DNA of 46,954 nucleotides from Pelagibacteraceae bacterium (GTDB taxonomy: Bacteria; Pseudomonadota; Alphaproteobacteria; Pelagibacterales; Pelagibacteraceae), in the NCBI GenBank assembly GCA_009693705.1, contig SHWS01000010.1, positions 1 to 46,954 on the forward strand. The letters are read 5' to 3'. Under the pieces are notes generated by a model, which did not search any database, had not been told where the DNA came from, and worked only from the letters and a program-made list of their open reading frames with translations. The position numbers were made by a program, and so were the translations under genes. Each line of letters begins with the position of its first letter. Position 1 is the stretch's first letter. Shown here piece by piece: positions 8,465 to 16,786 of the stretch.

Positions 8465-9247
8465 ATGCCTGAAGGTTTTGACCTAAATCAAAATTATTAT
8501 ATTTTTAATAATAACAATACTACACCACTGGTTTTTATTCATGGCGTCGGACTTGATCATCGTATGTGGCAGCCTCAAATCAATTATTTTAATAAATATT
8601 CAACTATTGCTTACGATTTGTTAGGTCATGGTAAAACTATTTTTGATAATGAAACTATAACGATAGATGATTTTTCTAATCAACTAATTTCAATATTAAA
8701 CTTTTTAAAAATAGATAAAATTAATCTTATTGGTTTTTCTTTGGGAGCTTTGATTGCTTTAAATTTTGCATCTAAATTTCAAAATAATTTAAGCACTTTA
8801 ACTTTAATTGGTACCACCTATAAAAGGTCACATTCTGAAAGAGTTAAAGTTTTAGACAGATACAATCAAGCCAAACTTAATAAATCTATTTCTAAAATAG
8901 CATTAGAAAGATGGTTTAGTGATGAATATTTAAAACTAAATCCACAAATTTATGATCAATTTGTTAAAATTTTAAATAAAAATCCTAAAGATCATTCTAA
9001 TTTTTTAAAATCTTATCATCTATTTGCTAATCATGAGGATGATATTGAATTAATTAAAAAAATTAAAACTAAAACTCTAATAATGACCGGATCTAACGAT
9101 CCAGGATCAACAGTTGCAATGTCTAAAACTTTATCAAAAGATATGATAAATTCAAACTTTGTGGAGATAAACAAAGGTAAACATCTGTGTAGTATCGAGT
9201 GTGCAGATGATGTAAATATAAAGATTAAAAATTTTATTGATGGCTAA
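8465..9247 (+). CDS. Alpha/beta-fold hydrolase (RutD / enol-lactonase-like)
   Basis: A 260-residue alpha/beta hydrolase. The oxyanion segment FIHGVGLDHRMW is at about 24-35, the nucleophile elbow GFSLG places Ser92, and Asp212 (MTGSNDPGS) and His240 (NKGKHLCS) complete a plausible catalytic triad. Size and sequence style resemble 3-oxoadipate enol-lactonases and the aminoacrylate hydrolase RutD, so it probably cleaves an ester, lactone or enamine product of the upstream monooxygenase. Its last codons overlap the aldehyde dehydrogenase start by 8 bases, showing tight coupling. The exact substrate is unknown. Confidence 0.85.
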   Translation: MPEGFDLNQNYYIFNNNNTTPLVFIHGVGLDHRMWQPQINYFNKYSTIAYDLLGHGKTIFDNETITIDDFSNQLISILNFLKIDKINLIGFSLGALIALNFASKFQNNLSTLTLIGTTYKRSHSERVKVLDRYNQAKLNKSISKIALERWFSDEYLKLNPQIYDQFVKILNKNPKDHSNFLKSYHLFANHEDDIELIKKIKTKTLIMTGSNDPGSTVAMSKTLSKDMINSNFVEINKGKHLCSIECADDVNIKIKNFIDG

Positions 9248-10721
9248 AATACAAGATTTCAAAATGTATATTGATGGTGAATGGGTTGATTCATCTTCTG
9301 GAAAAAAAATACAATCCTTAAATCCTGAAACAAATGAAGTTTGGGCAACTGTTCCAGAAGCAAATGAAAAAGATGTTGATAAAGCAGTCAAATCTGCTCA
9401 AAAAGCTTTTGATTTATCTTGGTCAAAATTACATCCAAAAGAAAGAGCAAAATTTTTAAGAAATATTGCTGAACAACTTAGATCTAACGCTGAACATTTA
9501 GGAAAAATAGAAACAATCGATACTGGAAAACTCTTTAAAGAAACCAAATCTCAGGCAATTTATATAGCAGAATATTATGATTATTTTGCAGGTCTTGCTG
9601 ACAAAGTTGAAGGCACAGTTGTGCCAATTGACAAACCGGATATGCAAGTAACTACAACCAGAATTCCAATCGGTGTCATAGCTGCAATAATTCCTTGGAA
9701 CTCCCAAATGCTATTAACTGCAGTAAAATTAGCTCCAGCTCTTGCTATGGGAAATACTTTAGTAATCAAAGCATCTGAGCTTGCTCCGGTAACGTTATTA
9801 GAATTTGGCAAATTAATTGAAAAAGCTGGGTTACCTAAAGGAGTAATAAATATAATTACAGGTTTGGGCGATCCATGTGGCAAAGCTTTAACAACGCATA
9901 ATCTAGTTGAAAAAATTGCTTTTACAGGCGGTCCTGAAACTGCAAGACATATAATTAGAAATTCTGCTGAAAATCTAGCACAAGTAAGTTTGGAATTAGG
10001 CGGTAAAAGTCCCGTAGTACTTTTTAATGACGCGGATCAAGAAAATGCTTTAAACGGAATAACTGCTGGTATTTTTGCAGCAAGTGGACAAAGTTGTATT
10101 GCTGGATCAAGGCTATACATTCAATCGAAAATTTATGATGAGTTTTTAGATAAATTAGTAGCAAAAGCTAAAAAAATAAAATTAGGCTCTCCTATGGATT
10201 CAGAAACTCAAATGGGTCCTTTAAATAGTTTTAAACAATTGGAGATTATTGAAAAAAATATTAAAGAAACTGTTAAACGAGGTGGAAAAATTAGATGCGG
10301 CGGTGAAAGATCAAATATTTCTAATAAAGGATATTATTTTCCAGCAACAATAATTGAATGTGAAAACCATAATTTACCTACAGCTGAAAATGAATTATTT
10401 GGACCAGTATTATCTGTCATGAAATTTGAAACTGAAGAAGAAGCTATTAGGCAAATGAATGATAATCAATACGGTTTATCTTCTGGAGTTTATACATCAA
10501 ATCTTGGAAGGGCAATGAGAGTTTCAAAAGCAGTACGGGCAGGAATTGTTTTTGTAAATACTTATAGATTAATTTCTCCATCTGCGCCTTTCGGCGGTAT
10601 TAAAGATAGTGGCTACGGCAAAGAAGCTGGAATTGAGTCGATTAAAGAATTTACAAGAATAAAAACTACTTGGTTTAATACATCTGAAAAACCAATGTCT
10701 GATCCATTTATAATGGGATAA
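9240..10721 (+). CDS. NAD(P)-dependent aldehyde dehydrogenase
   Basis: A 493-residue aldehyde dehydrogenase that oxidises an aldehyde to a carboxylate. Catalytic Asn (PWNSQ, about 154), Glu (LELGGKSP, about 253) and Cys (GQSCIAGS, about 286) are all present, as is the NAD-binding FTGGPETAR. Overall sequence resembles betaine-, 4-aminobutyraldehyde- and 5-carboxymethyl-2-hydroxymuconate-semialdehyde dehydrogenases. The ATG at 9240 is preferred; an in-frame TTG just before it would add only one residue. It overlaps the hydrolase gene by 8 bases and ends the four-gene operon. It likely finishes oxidation of the substrate released by the monooxygenase and hydrolase. Confidence 0.92.
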   Translation: MAKIQDFKMYIDGEWVDSSSGKKIQSLNPETNEVWATVPEANEKDVDKAVKSAQKAFDLSWSKLHPKERAKFLRNIAEQLRSNAEHLGKIETIDTGKLFKETKSQAIYIAEYYDYFAGLADKVEGTVVPIDKPDMQVTTTRIPIGVIAAIIPWNSQMLLTAVKLAPALAMGNTLVIKASELAPVTLLEFGKLIEKAGLPKGVINIITGLGDPCGKALTTHNLVEKIAFTGGPETARHIIRNSAENLAQVSLELGGKSPVVLFNDADQENALNGITAGIFAASGQSCIAGSRLYIQSKIYDEFLDKLVAKAKKIKLGSPMDSETQMGPLNSFKQLEIIEKNIKETVKRGGKIRCGGERSNISNKGYYFPATIIECENHNLPTAENELFGPVLSVMKFETEEEAIRQMNDNQYGLSSGVYTSNLGRAMRVSKAVRAGIVFVNTYRLISPSAPFGGIKDSGYGKEAGIESIKEFTRIKTTWFNTSEKPMSDPFIMG

Positions 10722-10820
10722 TAGGCTTAGATTGTCATATATCTATTATAAATTATATAAAATGAGGTGATTTTCTCGTTGAATAATCAAAATATTCATA
10801 ATTAAATTAACTTTTTATAA

Positions 10821-10832
10821 ATTGTTAACAAT
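10821..10832. promoter_or_regulatory. 12-bp palindrome before the binding-protein gene
   Basis: A perfect palindrome ATTGTTAACAAT lies 14 bases before the ATG at 10847. It is positioned where an operator or start-proximal regulator site could act. In AT-rich DNA a 12-bp palindrome may be chance, so this is only a candidate. Confidence 0.25.
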
Positions 10833-10846
10833 AGAAGAGGAAGATA

Positions 10847-12028
10847 ATGAAAAAACTATTTATTGCTGCATTTATATTCGTGTCAACTTATACATCGAAT
10901 ACATTGGCAGAAGTTAAAATGGGAATTATTCTAGGATTTACTGGTCCAATTGAGTCCCTAACACCAGCAATGGCCGCGTCTGCTGAGCTTGCATTTAAAG
11001 AAGCTTCAGAATCAGGTTCGTTATTAGGTGGAGAAACTATTACTGTAGTAAAAGCAGACTCAACTTGTGTTGATGCGGCAGCAGCAAGTTCAGCTGCTGA
11101 AGGTGTTATTTCGCAAGGTGTGGCTGCAATTATGGGAGCTGACTGTTCAGGTGTTACTGGTGCAATTGCATCAAATGTTGCTGTACCAAATGGTGTAGTA
11201 ATGATTTCACCTTCTGCAACCTCTCCTGGATTAACAACTCTTGATGATAAGGGATTATTTTTTAGAACTGCTCCATCAGATGCTAGAGGTGGTCAAATTT
11301 TAGCAGATATAACTAAAGACAGAAAAGTTAAAAGTGTGGCAATTACTTATACAAATAATGACTATGGAAAAGGTTTAGCAGAAGTTTATGAAGCAGCTGT
11401 TAAAGCTCATGGCATTGATGTTACGATAGTAAGTGCACATGAAGATGGTAAAGCAGATTATGCATCTGAAGTAGCAACATTGGCTGCTGCGGGTGGTGAT
11501 GCAGTAGTTGTAATTGGTTACCTTGATCAAGGAGGAAAAGGAATTATTAAAGCTTCTTTAGACTCTGGTGCATTCGATAAATTTATTTTGTCTGATGGGA
11601 TGATTGGTCAATCACTTGTTGATACATTTGGAAAAGATTTAAGTAAATCTTTTGGTTCAATGCCAGGATCAACTGGAAAAGGTGCAGGTGTATTTGCTGA
11701 AGTGGCAAAAGCAGCTGGTATCGATAGTTCTGGTCCTTACACAGGTGAGTCATATGATGCAGCTGCATTAATCGTTTTAGCAATGCAAGCAGGTGGATCA
11801 GCTGATAGAGCATCGATTGCAAAAAATATAATGGATATTGCAAACGGTTCTGGAACAAAAATTTACCCAGGTGAACTTAAAAAAGGTTTAGATTTACTAG
11901 CACAAGGTAAAAAGATTGATTACGAAGGCGCAACAGGTGTAGCGTTTACAGATGTTGGTGAGTCTATAGGATCTTTCTTAGAACAAGAAGTAAAAGGTGG
12001 AAAATTTAAGACTAAAAAGCAAAGATAA
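10847..12028 (+). CDS. Branched-chain/neutral amino-acid-type ABC transporter substrate-binding protein
   Basis: A 393-residue periplasmic binding protein of the LivJ/Peripla_BP_6 type. A signal peptide is clear: MKKLF, then a hydrophobic stretch, with cleavage probably after TLA at about residue 21. The mature part begins EVKMGIILGFTGPIESLTP, which is the standard ligand-pocket start. Two lobes follow, with SPSATSPGLT (about 125-134) and the ITYTNNDYGKGLAEVYEA segment (about 165-182). The gene has a good GAGGAAG ribosome binding site. It converges on the minus-strand cluster that encodes LivM, LivH, LivF and LivG, so it is the obvious binding-protein partner for that system, although on the other strand. 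Its ligand could also be the product or substrate of the adjacent catabolic operon. Confidence 0.92.
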   Translation: MKKLFIAAFIFVSTYTSNTLAEVKMGIILGFTGPIESLTPAMAASAELAFKEASESGSLLGGETITVVKADSTCVDAAAASSAAEGVISQGVAAIMGADCSGVTGAIASNVAVPNGVVMISPSATSPGLTTLDDKGLFFRTAPSDARGGQILADITKDRKVKSVAITYTNNDYGKGLAEVYEAAVKAHGIDVTIVSAHEDGKADYASEVATLAAAGGDAVVVIGYLDQGGKGIIKASLDSGAFDKFILSDGMIGQSLVDTFGKDLSKSFGSMPGSTGKGAGVFAEVAKAAGIDSSGPYTGESYDAAALIVLAMQAGGSADRASIAKNIMDIANGSGTKIYPGELKKGLDLLAQGKKIDYEGATGVAFTDVGESIGSFLEQEVKGGKFKTKKQR

Positions 12029-12038
12029 TTAAACTTTA

Positions 12039-12074
12039 AAAAAACCCCTAGCATTTATTTCCTAGGGGTTTTTT
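12039..12074. terminator. Strong bidirectional intrinsic terminator
   Basis: A 13-bp perfect inverted repeat (AAAAAACCCCTAG / CTAGGGGTTTTTT) with a 10-base loop lies 10 bases after the binding-protein stop and runs into the convergent permease gene's stop codon. A-runs and T-runs on both sides make it work in either direction. It is the best intrinsic terminator in the window. Confidence 0.9.
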
Positions 12075-12834
12075 ACAAATCTAAATATATTTTTATAATC
12101 CCAAAAATTGAAATAAAAATTAAAAAATAGAGAACTATTTTTTTATAAGTGGTTTCTTTTGTTTTGATAAAAAATTTATCCCCGATATAAACTCCTATCG
12201 GTAAAAAAATAATAACTGAAATTGTTCGATAAATAACAGTCATATCTATAATTCCTATAAAAAAGCTAAGAATAAACGCATAAGCATCTGTAAAAAAAAA
12301 CAATGCAGCAAGCGAGCCTCTTATTAAAGCATATTGTACATTGGTAACTAGCAAAAATAGAGCAACCAGAAGTCCTCCGAGTGTCGAAAACCCATTTAAA
12401 AAACCAGATAATCCACCTGTAAGAATTTTTAAATAAGAATTATTGATTTTAGTATTTTTATAACCTGTCATTAATAAAGATGAAAAAATAATAACAATAA
12501 TACAGATAATTAAATTAGTAATATTTGGAGATAAATATTTTAAAAGAAATAATCCAATTGGTGATCCAATAATTATACCAATTAGGATTTGTATAATAAA
12601 TTTCCAATCTATTTGATTCCATATATATGGAATCATAAAAATACTAATTAACACTTCTAATAATAAAATTATGGGAACAATTTCTATCACTGGTAAAATA
12701 AATGCTAATCCAGAAACTGATATTGCTGAAAAACCAAAACCATTAAAACCTCTAACTATTGATGCAATCAATATAATTAGAATTACAAAAAAAAATTGAT
12801 TCAAAGTTAGATTAACTAAACTTAATATATCCAT
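12073..12834 (-). CDS. TSUP-family permease (TauE/SafE type)
   Basis: A 253-residue membrane protein with about eight hydrophobic segments, resembling the sulfite exporter TauE/SafE (TSUP) family. The first helix region carries GFNGFGFSAISVSGLAFILP and the middle carries a GGLSGFLNGFSTLGG motif (about 140-154), which is the family's repeated glycine-rich signature. Members move organosulfonates, sulfite, sulfoacetate or other small anions; the substrate is not readable here. It lies 74 bases downstream of livM on the same strand and its stop codon overlaps the bidirectional terminator, so it is the last gene of the minus-strand transporter array. Confidence 0.85.
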   Translation of the reverse strand: MDILSLVNLTLNQFFFVILIILIASIVRGFNGFGFSAISVSGLAFILPVIEIVPIILLLEVLISIFMIPYIWNQIDWKFIIQILIGIIIGSPIGLFLLKYLSPNITNLIICIIVIIFSSLLMTGYKNTKINNSYLKILTGGLSGFLNGFSTLGGLLVALFLLVTNVQYALIRGSLAALFFFTDAYAFILSFFIGIIDMTVIYRTISVIIFLPIGVYIGDKFFIKTKETTYKKIVLYFLIFISIFGIIKIYLDL

Positions 12835-12908
12835 TAGATAATATATTTATCTGAAGGATATATTTCCAATTCTATGGCTTCCATTAATAATAAGTACTTC
12901 ATAAAATA

Positions 12909-14279
12909 TTATTTTACTTGTATTTTTTCTGGAAGTATGCCTTTAGGTCTATACCTCATGATCAATAACAGTCCAAGACCCATCATTAAATATCTAAAAT
13001 AAGGTATACTTTCAATTAGATGAATTTTTAAGGCATGAGTATCTGCCATGTTCGCAGTAAATAGATTAATTAAAAATAACGCAATATCAGCAGCTTCAAT
13101 CCACAAGAACCAAACTGCAAATCCACCTAGAATAGCACCAAAATTATTTCCGCTACCTCCAACAATTACCATTACCCATATAAGAAATGTATATCTCATG
13201 GGTCTATAACTTCCTGGAGCAAACAAACCATCTTGGGTAACTAGCATCGCTCCAGCTATTCCAACAATTGCCGATCCTAAAACAAATATTAATAGATGTT
13301 GTTTAATTATATTTTTTCCCATTGCATTAGCTGCTTCTTCATTATCTCTTATAGCTCTCATCATTCTGCCCCATGGGGAATAAAGTGCTTTTTGAGTTAA
13401 AATTAAAAGCACAATCACTACAATTAAAAATAATCCTGAATAACAAAGTTTAACTAAAACAGAAGATCCTTCTACTACTAATTGATTAAGGACATTTTGT
13501 TTATCAGTTATATTTGAAATTAAATTTAATTTTCCTGAATTGAATTTTTCTACTAGATTTATAAACCATTCTGTTTCTTGAAGATCAACTTCATATGGTG
13601 CTGTTCTTTTTAGACCAATTACATTTTTGACACCTCTGGTTAGCCAATCTTCATGTTTAATTATTGCAACAACTATTTCTGAAATAAGCAAGGTTGCTAT
13701 TGCTAAATAATCAGCTCTCAGCCCTAAGGCAACTTTACCAACAATAAAAGCTAAGCCTCCTGCAAAAAATGCTCCGACTATCCATGAAAATATAATTGGT
13801 AATCCTAGGCCTCCTAAAAATCCTTTGGTGGCAGGATCTACTGACTCAATTGCTTTAATACCAGGCTCAGTGGTTATTTTAATAATTATAATTCCTAGAA
13901 TGATAATACCTGCAATACCATAAGTTCTAAATTTAGATTTATTGAAATTTTTTAAAATAAAACGAATAGTTACTATCATTAAAACAATAAGCCCTAGAGA
14001 CATTAAAATATCTAACCCTCCAGCTCTCCAGGCTTCTTGGACAGGGTCGACAGAAATTAAAATTGCAGCCAATCCTCCAAGAGCAGTATACCCCATAATT
14101 CCAAAGTTTATTAAACCTGCATATCCCCATTGGATATTTGCTCCCATAGTCATGACCGCAGAGATCAAGCACATATTAAATATTGATAAAGCCATATTCC
14201 AAGATTGAAAAATACCTACCAAAATAATCAAACCCATCATTATTGAATAAGCTAAAACAACATCTAAATATTTTTTCAT
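12909..14279 (-). CDS. livM: Branched-chain-amino-acid-type ABC transporter permease (LivM family)
   Basis: A 456-residue polytopic permease of the LivM type, one of two membrane subunits of the HAAT importer. It shows NIQWGYAGLINFGIMGYTALGG near the N-terminus (about 47-68), ALGLRADYLAIATLLISEI (about 184-202) and, late in the sequence, GRMMRAIRDNEEAANAMGKN (EAA-like coupling loop, about 311-330) and VMVIVGGSGNNFGAILGG (about 369-386). It is longer than many LivM proteins because of a hydrophobic stretch at about 90-130 and a loop at about 217-275. The start overlaps the livH stop by 4 bases (ATGA), so the two subunits are coupled. Confidence 0.92.
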   Translation of the reverse strand: MKKYLDVVLAYSIMMGLIILVGIFQSWNMALSIFNMCLISAVMTMGANIQWGYAGLINFGIMGYTALGGLAAILISVDPVQEAWRAGGLDILMSLGLIVLMIVTIRFILKNFNKSKFRTYGIAGIIILGIIIIKITTEPGIKAIESVDPATKGFLGGLGLPIIFSWIVGAFFAGGLAFIVGKVALGLRADYLAIATLLISEIVVAIIKHEDWLTRGVKNVIGLKRTAPYEVDLQETEWFINLVEKFNSGKLNLISNITDKQNVLNQLVVEGSSVLVKLCYSGLFLIVVIVLLILTQKALYSPWGRMMRAIRDNEEAANAMGKNIIKQHLLIFVLGSAIVGIAGAMLVTQDGLFAPGSYRPMRYTFLIWVMVIVGGSGNNFGAILGGFAVWFLWIEAADIALFLINLFTANMADTHALKIHLIESIPYFRYLMMGLGLLLIMRYRPKGILPEKIQVK

Positions 14280-15286
14280 AATACTTTTCCTTTGAATATT
14301 CCTGAAGGCCTATAAAGTAAAACGATAACTAATATTGAAAAAGATACCGCAAATTTATAGTCTGTTGACAGTAACTGGATTAAACTTTGAGGCTCCATGC
14401 TTGTAGGTAAAATATACATAAAGAATTTTTTATATGCGTAAGTTATAAAGATTTCAGAAAAAGCAATGACATACCCCCCTAAAAAAGCTCCAAAAGGATT
14501 TCCAATTCCTCCAACAATTGCGGCTGCAAATATTGGAAGCATATTGTTAAAATAAGTAAATGGTTTGAAACTTTTATCTAGACCATACAGAGCACCACCT
14601 ATCGTTGCTAAAATTCCTGCAATGATCCAAGTGATCATGACAATTCTTTTAGGATCAATTCCAGACAATAAAGCTAGATCCTCATTATCGGAATAGGCTT
14701 TCATACTTTTTCCAGTTTTAGTTTTGTTCAAAAACCAAAATAAAATCAAAACTAAAATGACAGTTAAAATAATTGTTATTACTTGAGTCAATTGAATCGC
14801 GAGACCTTCATTAAGACCAGTCAGTTCTTTAAATTCACCTGCCTTAATAATAAATTTTTTGCCATCAACAAATGTAACATCATCTGGACCAATTATAATT
14901 CTTACTATTGCTTGTGTAACAAACATCACACCAATACTAACCATGGCAAGTTGAACGGGTGGGCTTTTTTGAAGTCTGTAATATTCGAAAACAAATTTAT
15001 CAATAAAAAACATGTAGATAATCATAAAAATAATTGCAAATGGCATAGCTAGTAATGCTGTTGGCAAAGCTCCTAATGAAATTCCCCATGATTGAAAAAG
15101 CCATGTAAATAATACTGCAACCATTGTTCCAAAAGCCATCATGTCTCCGGTTGCAAAATTGGCAAATCTTAAAACTGAGTAAATTAATGTTACAAAAATA
15201 GCACCCAGTGCTAATTGAGATCCGTAGGTTAGACCTGGAATAATTGTGTAATTTAACAACAATATTATTGCATTTATGAAATCCAT
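14276..15286 (-). CDS. livH: Branched-chain-amino-acid-type ABC transporter permease (LivH family)
   Basis: A 336-residue inner-membrane permease with about eight helices. LivH signatures are GLTYGSQLALGAIFVTLIYS (about 18-37), FANFATGDMMAFG (about 41-53), the coupling loop TGKSMKAYSDNEDLALLSGID (about 190-210) and AAIVGGIGNPFGAFLGGYVIA (about 255-275). It pairs with the downstream LivM to form the channel. The gene begins 1 base after the livF stop and overlaps livM by 4 bases. Substrate range is presumably branched-chain or other neutral amino acids, by family. Confidence 0.92.
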   Translation of the reverse strand: MDFINAIILLLNYTIIPGLTYGSQLALGAIFVTLIYSVLRFANFATGDMMAFGTMVAVLFTWLFQSWGISLGALPTALLAMPFAIIFMIIYMFFIDKFVFEYYRLQKSPPVQLAMVSIGVMFVTQAIVRIIIGPDDVTFVDGKKFIIKAGEFKELTGLNEGLAIQLTQVITIILTVILVLILFWFLNKTKTGKSMKAYSDNEDLALLSGIDPKRIVMITWIIAGILATIGGALYGLDKSFKPFTYFNNMLPIFAAAIVGGIGNPFGAFLGGYVIAFSEIFITYAYKKFFMYILPTSMEPQSLIQLLSTDYKFAVSFSILVIVLLYRPSGIFKGKVL

Positions 15287-15287
15287 A

Positions 15288-15995
15288 TTATCCGCCTAAA
15301 AAAGAGCTTCTTACTCTTGGGTCATTTAATAATTCTTGACCAGTGCCTGAATAACGATTTTCTCCAGTCACTAAAACGTATCCTCGATCAGAAATTGTTA
15401 AAGCTTGTTTTGCATTTTGCTCTACCATTAAAATCGCAACATTATTTCTTTTTATTTTTACAATATGATCAAATAATTCATCCATGACAATTGGTGAAAC
15501 TCCTGCGGTTGGCTCATCTAACATCAGTACGGTTGGTTTAATAATTAATGCCCGGCCTAACGCTACTTGTTGTCTTTGTCCTCCGGATAATTCTCCAACT
15601 AATTGATCTTTTTTTTCTTTTAAGATAGGAAATAATGAATAAATTTCTTCAATTAAATTTTTTAAGTCATTTTGTATTAAGAAAGCACCCATTTCCAAAT
15701 TTTCCTCAACTGTCATACCTGAAAATACATTTTTATTTTGTGGAACAAATGAAATTCCTTCTTTTACTCTTTCTTGTGGAGATAATTTTGAGATATCTTT
15801 TCCATTAATTTTAACAACACCTGATTTTAAACTTAACAAACCCAACATTGCTTTCATTGCAGTAGATTTTCCAGCGCCGTTTGGTCCAAGAATTGAGACG
15901 ATCTCTCCTTTATTAACATTTACTGAACACGAATTAATAATATCAGGTCCGTCCCCGTAACCACCTGTCATTTCAATTCCTTCAAAAAAAGCCAT
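15288..15995 (-). CDS. livF: Amino-acid ABC transporter ATP-binding protein (LivF family)
   Basis: A 235-residue cytosolic ATPase of the HAAT importer. Walker A GPNGAGKST is at about 37-45, the LivF-typical FVPQNKNVFSGMTVEENLEMGAF runs from about 78, the signature LSGGQRQQVALGRAL is at about 138-152, and Walker B VLMLDEPTAGVSP is at about 157-169. The short C-terminus (GTGQELLNDPRVRSSFLGG) is the usual LivF ending. It shares one base with the livG stop and lies one base from livH, so translation of G-F-H-M is fully coupled. Confidence 0.93.
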   Translation of the reverse strand: MAFFEGIEMTGGYGDGPDIINSCSVNVNKGEIVSILGPNGAGKSTAMKAMLGLLSLKSGVVKINGKDISKLSPQERVKEGISFVPQNKNVFSGMTVEENLEMGAFLIQNDLKNLIEEIYSLFPILKEKKDQLVGELSGGQRQQVALGRALIIKPTVLMLDEPTAGVSPIVMDELFDHIVKIKRNNVAILMVEQNAKQALTISDRGYVLVTGENRYSGTGQELLNDPRVRSSFLGG

Positions 15996-16783
15996 TATTT
16001 TATATCCTTTATTTTTGAGCCTCGTCCAAGATAACTTGCTATTACTTTTTCATTTTGTTTTGCATCGTCTACTGAACCCTCAAACAAAACTGAACCCTCG
16101 GCCATAACAATTACCGGATCACACAATCTGCTAATAAAATCCATATCATGTTCTATCATGCAAAAAGTGTAGCCTTTTTCTTTATTTAACTTTTCAATTG
16201 CAGTGCCTAAATCTTTAAGCAACGTTCTGTTAACACCGGCACCAACCTCATCTAATAAAACTAATTTTGCATCTACCATCATTGTTCTACCAAGTTCCAA
16301 TAGTTTTTTTTGACCACCCGATAAATTACCTGCAAGCTCATTTGATAAGTGACTAAGATTTAAAAATTCAACAACTTCTCTAGCTTTTCTTTCTATTAAC
16401 AACTCCTCCTCTGCAACTTGTTTAGAATTTAATAACACTTTCATTAATTTTTCTCCAGATTGATTACCTGGGACCATCATTAAATTTTCTAAGACTGATA
16501 AATTTGAAAATTCATGTGCAATTTGAAAAGTTCTAAGTAAACCTTTTGAAAATAATTCATAAGACGGAACATCGGTAATGTCTTCTGCATTAAAAACTAC
16601 AGTTCCACTTGATGATTTTAAATTTCCTGCAATCAAATTAAATAAAGTTGTCTTTCCTGAGCCGTTGGGGCCAATTATACCAGTTATAGACCCTTTTTTT
16701 ACAGTTAATGAACAATTTGAAACTGCAGCTAATCCACCAAAATATTTACTGAGATTTTTAATTTCTAAAATATTTTGTGACAC
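15995..16783 (-). CDS. livG: Amino-acid ABC transporter ATP-binding protein (LivG family)
   Basis: A 262-residue ATPase, the second nucleotide-binding subunit of the importer. Walker A GPNGSGKTT is at about 38-46, the family-specific LLRTFQIAHEFSNLSVLENLM lies at about 82-102, the signature LSGGQKKLLELGRTMM is at about 154-169, and Walker B LVLLDEVGAGVN is at about 174-185 (DEV rather than the common DEP). The EHDMDFISRLCD switch region is typical of LivG. It starts 3 bases after the stop of the ProC-like gene, which joins the transporter to the upstream glaH/azlCD genes in one array. Confidence 0.93.
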   Translation of the reverse strand: MSQNILEIKNLSKYFGGLAAVSNCSLTVKKGSITGIIGPNGSGKTTLFNLIAGNLKSSSGTVVFNAEDITDVPSYELFSKGLLRTFQIAHEFSNLSVLENLMMVPGNQSGEKLMKVLLNSKQVAEEELLIERKAREVVEFLNLSHLSNELAGNLSGGQKKLLELGRTMMVDAKLVLLDEVGAGVNRTLLKDLGTAIEKLNKEKGYTFCMIEHDMDFISRLCDPVIVMAEGSVLFEGSVDDAKQNEKVIASYLGRGSKIKDIK

Positions 16784-16786
16784 TAT

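Noticed and set aside
11583..11858. Open frame opposite the binding-protein gene, and similar long antisense frames inside mreB, ppdK, leuA and ilvB
   Set aside because: These are shadows of well-supported genes in other frames, with low-complexity or unrecognisable translations.
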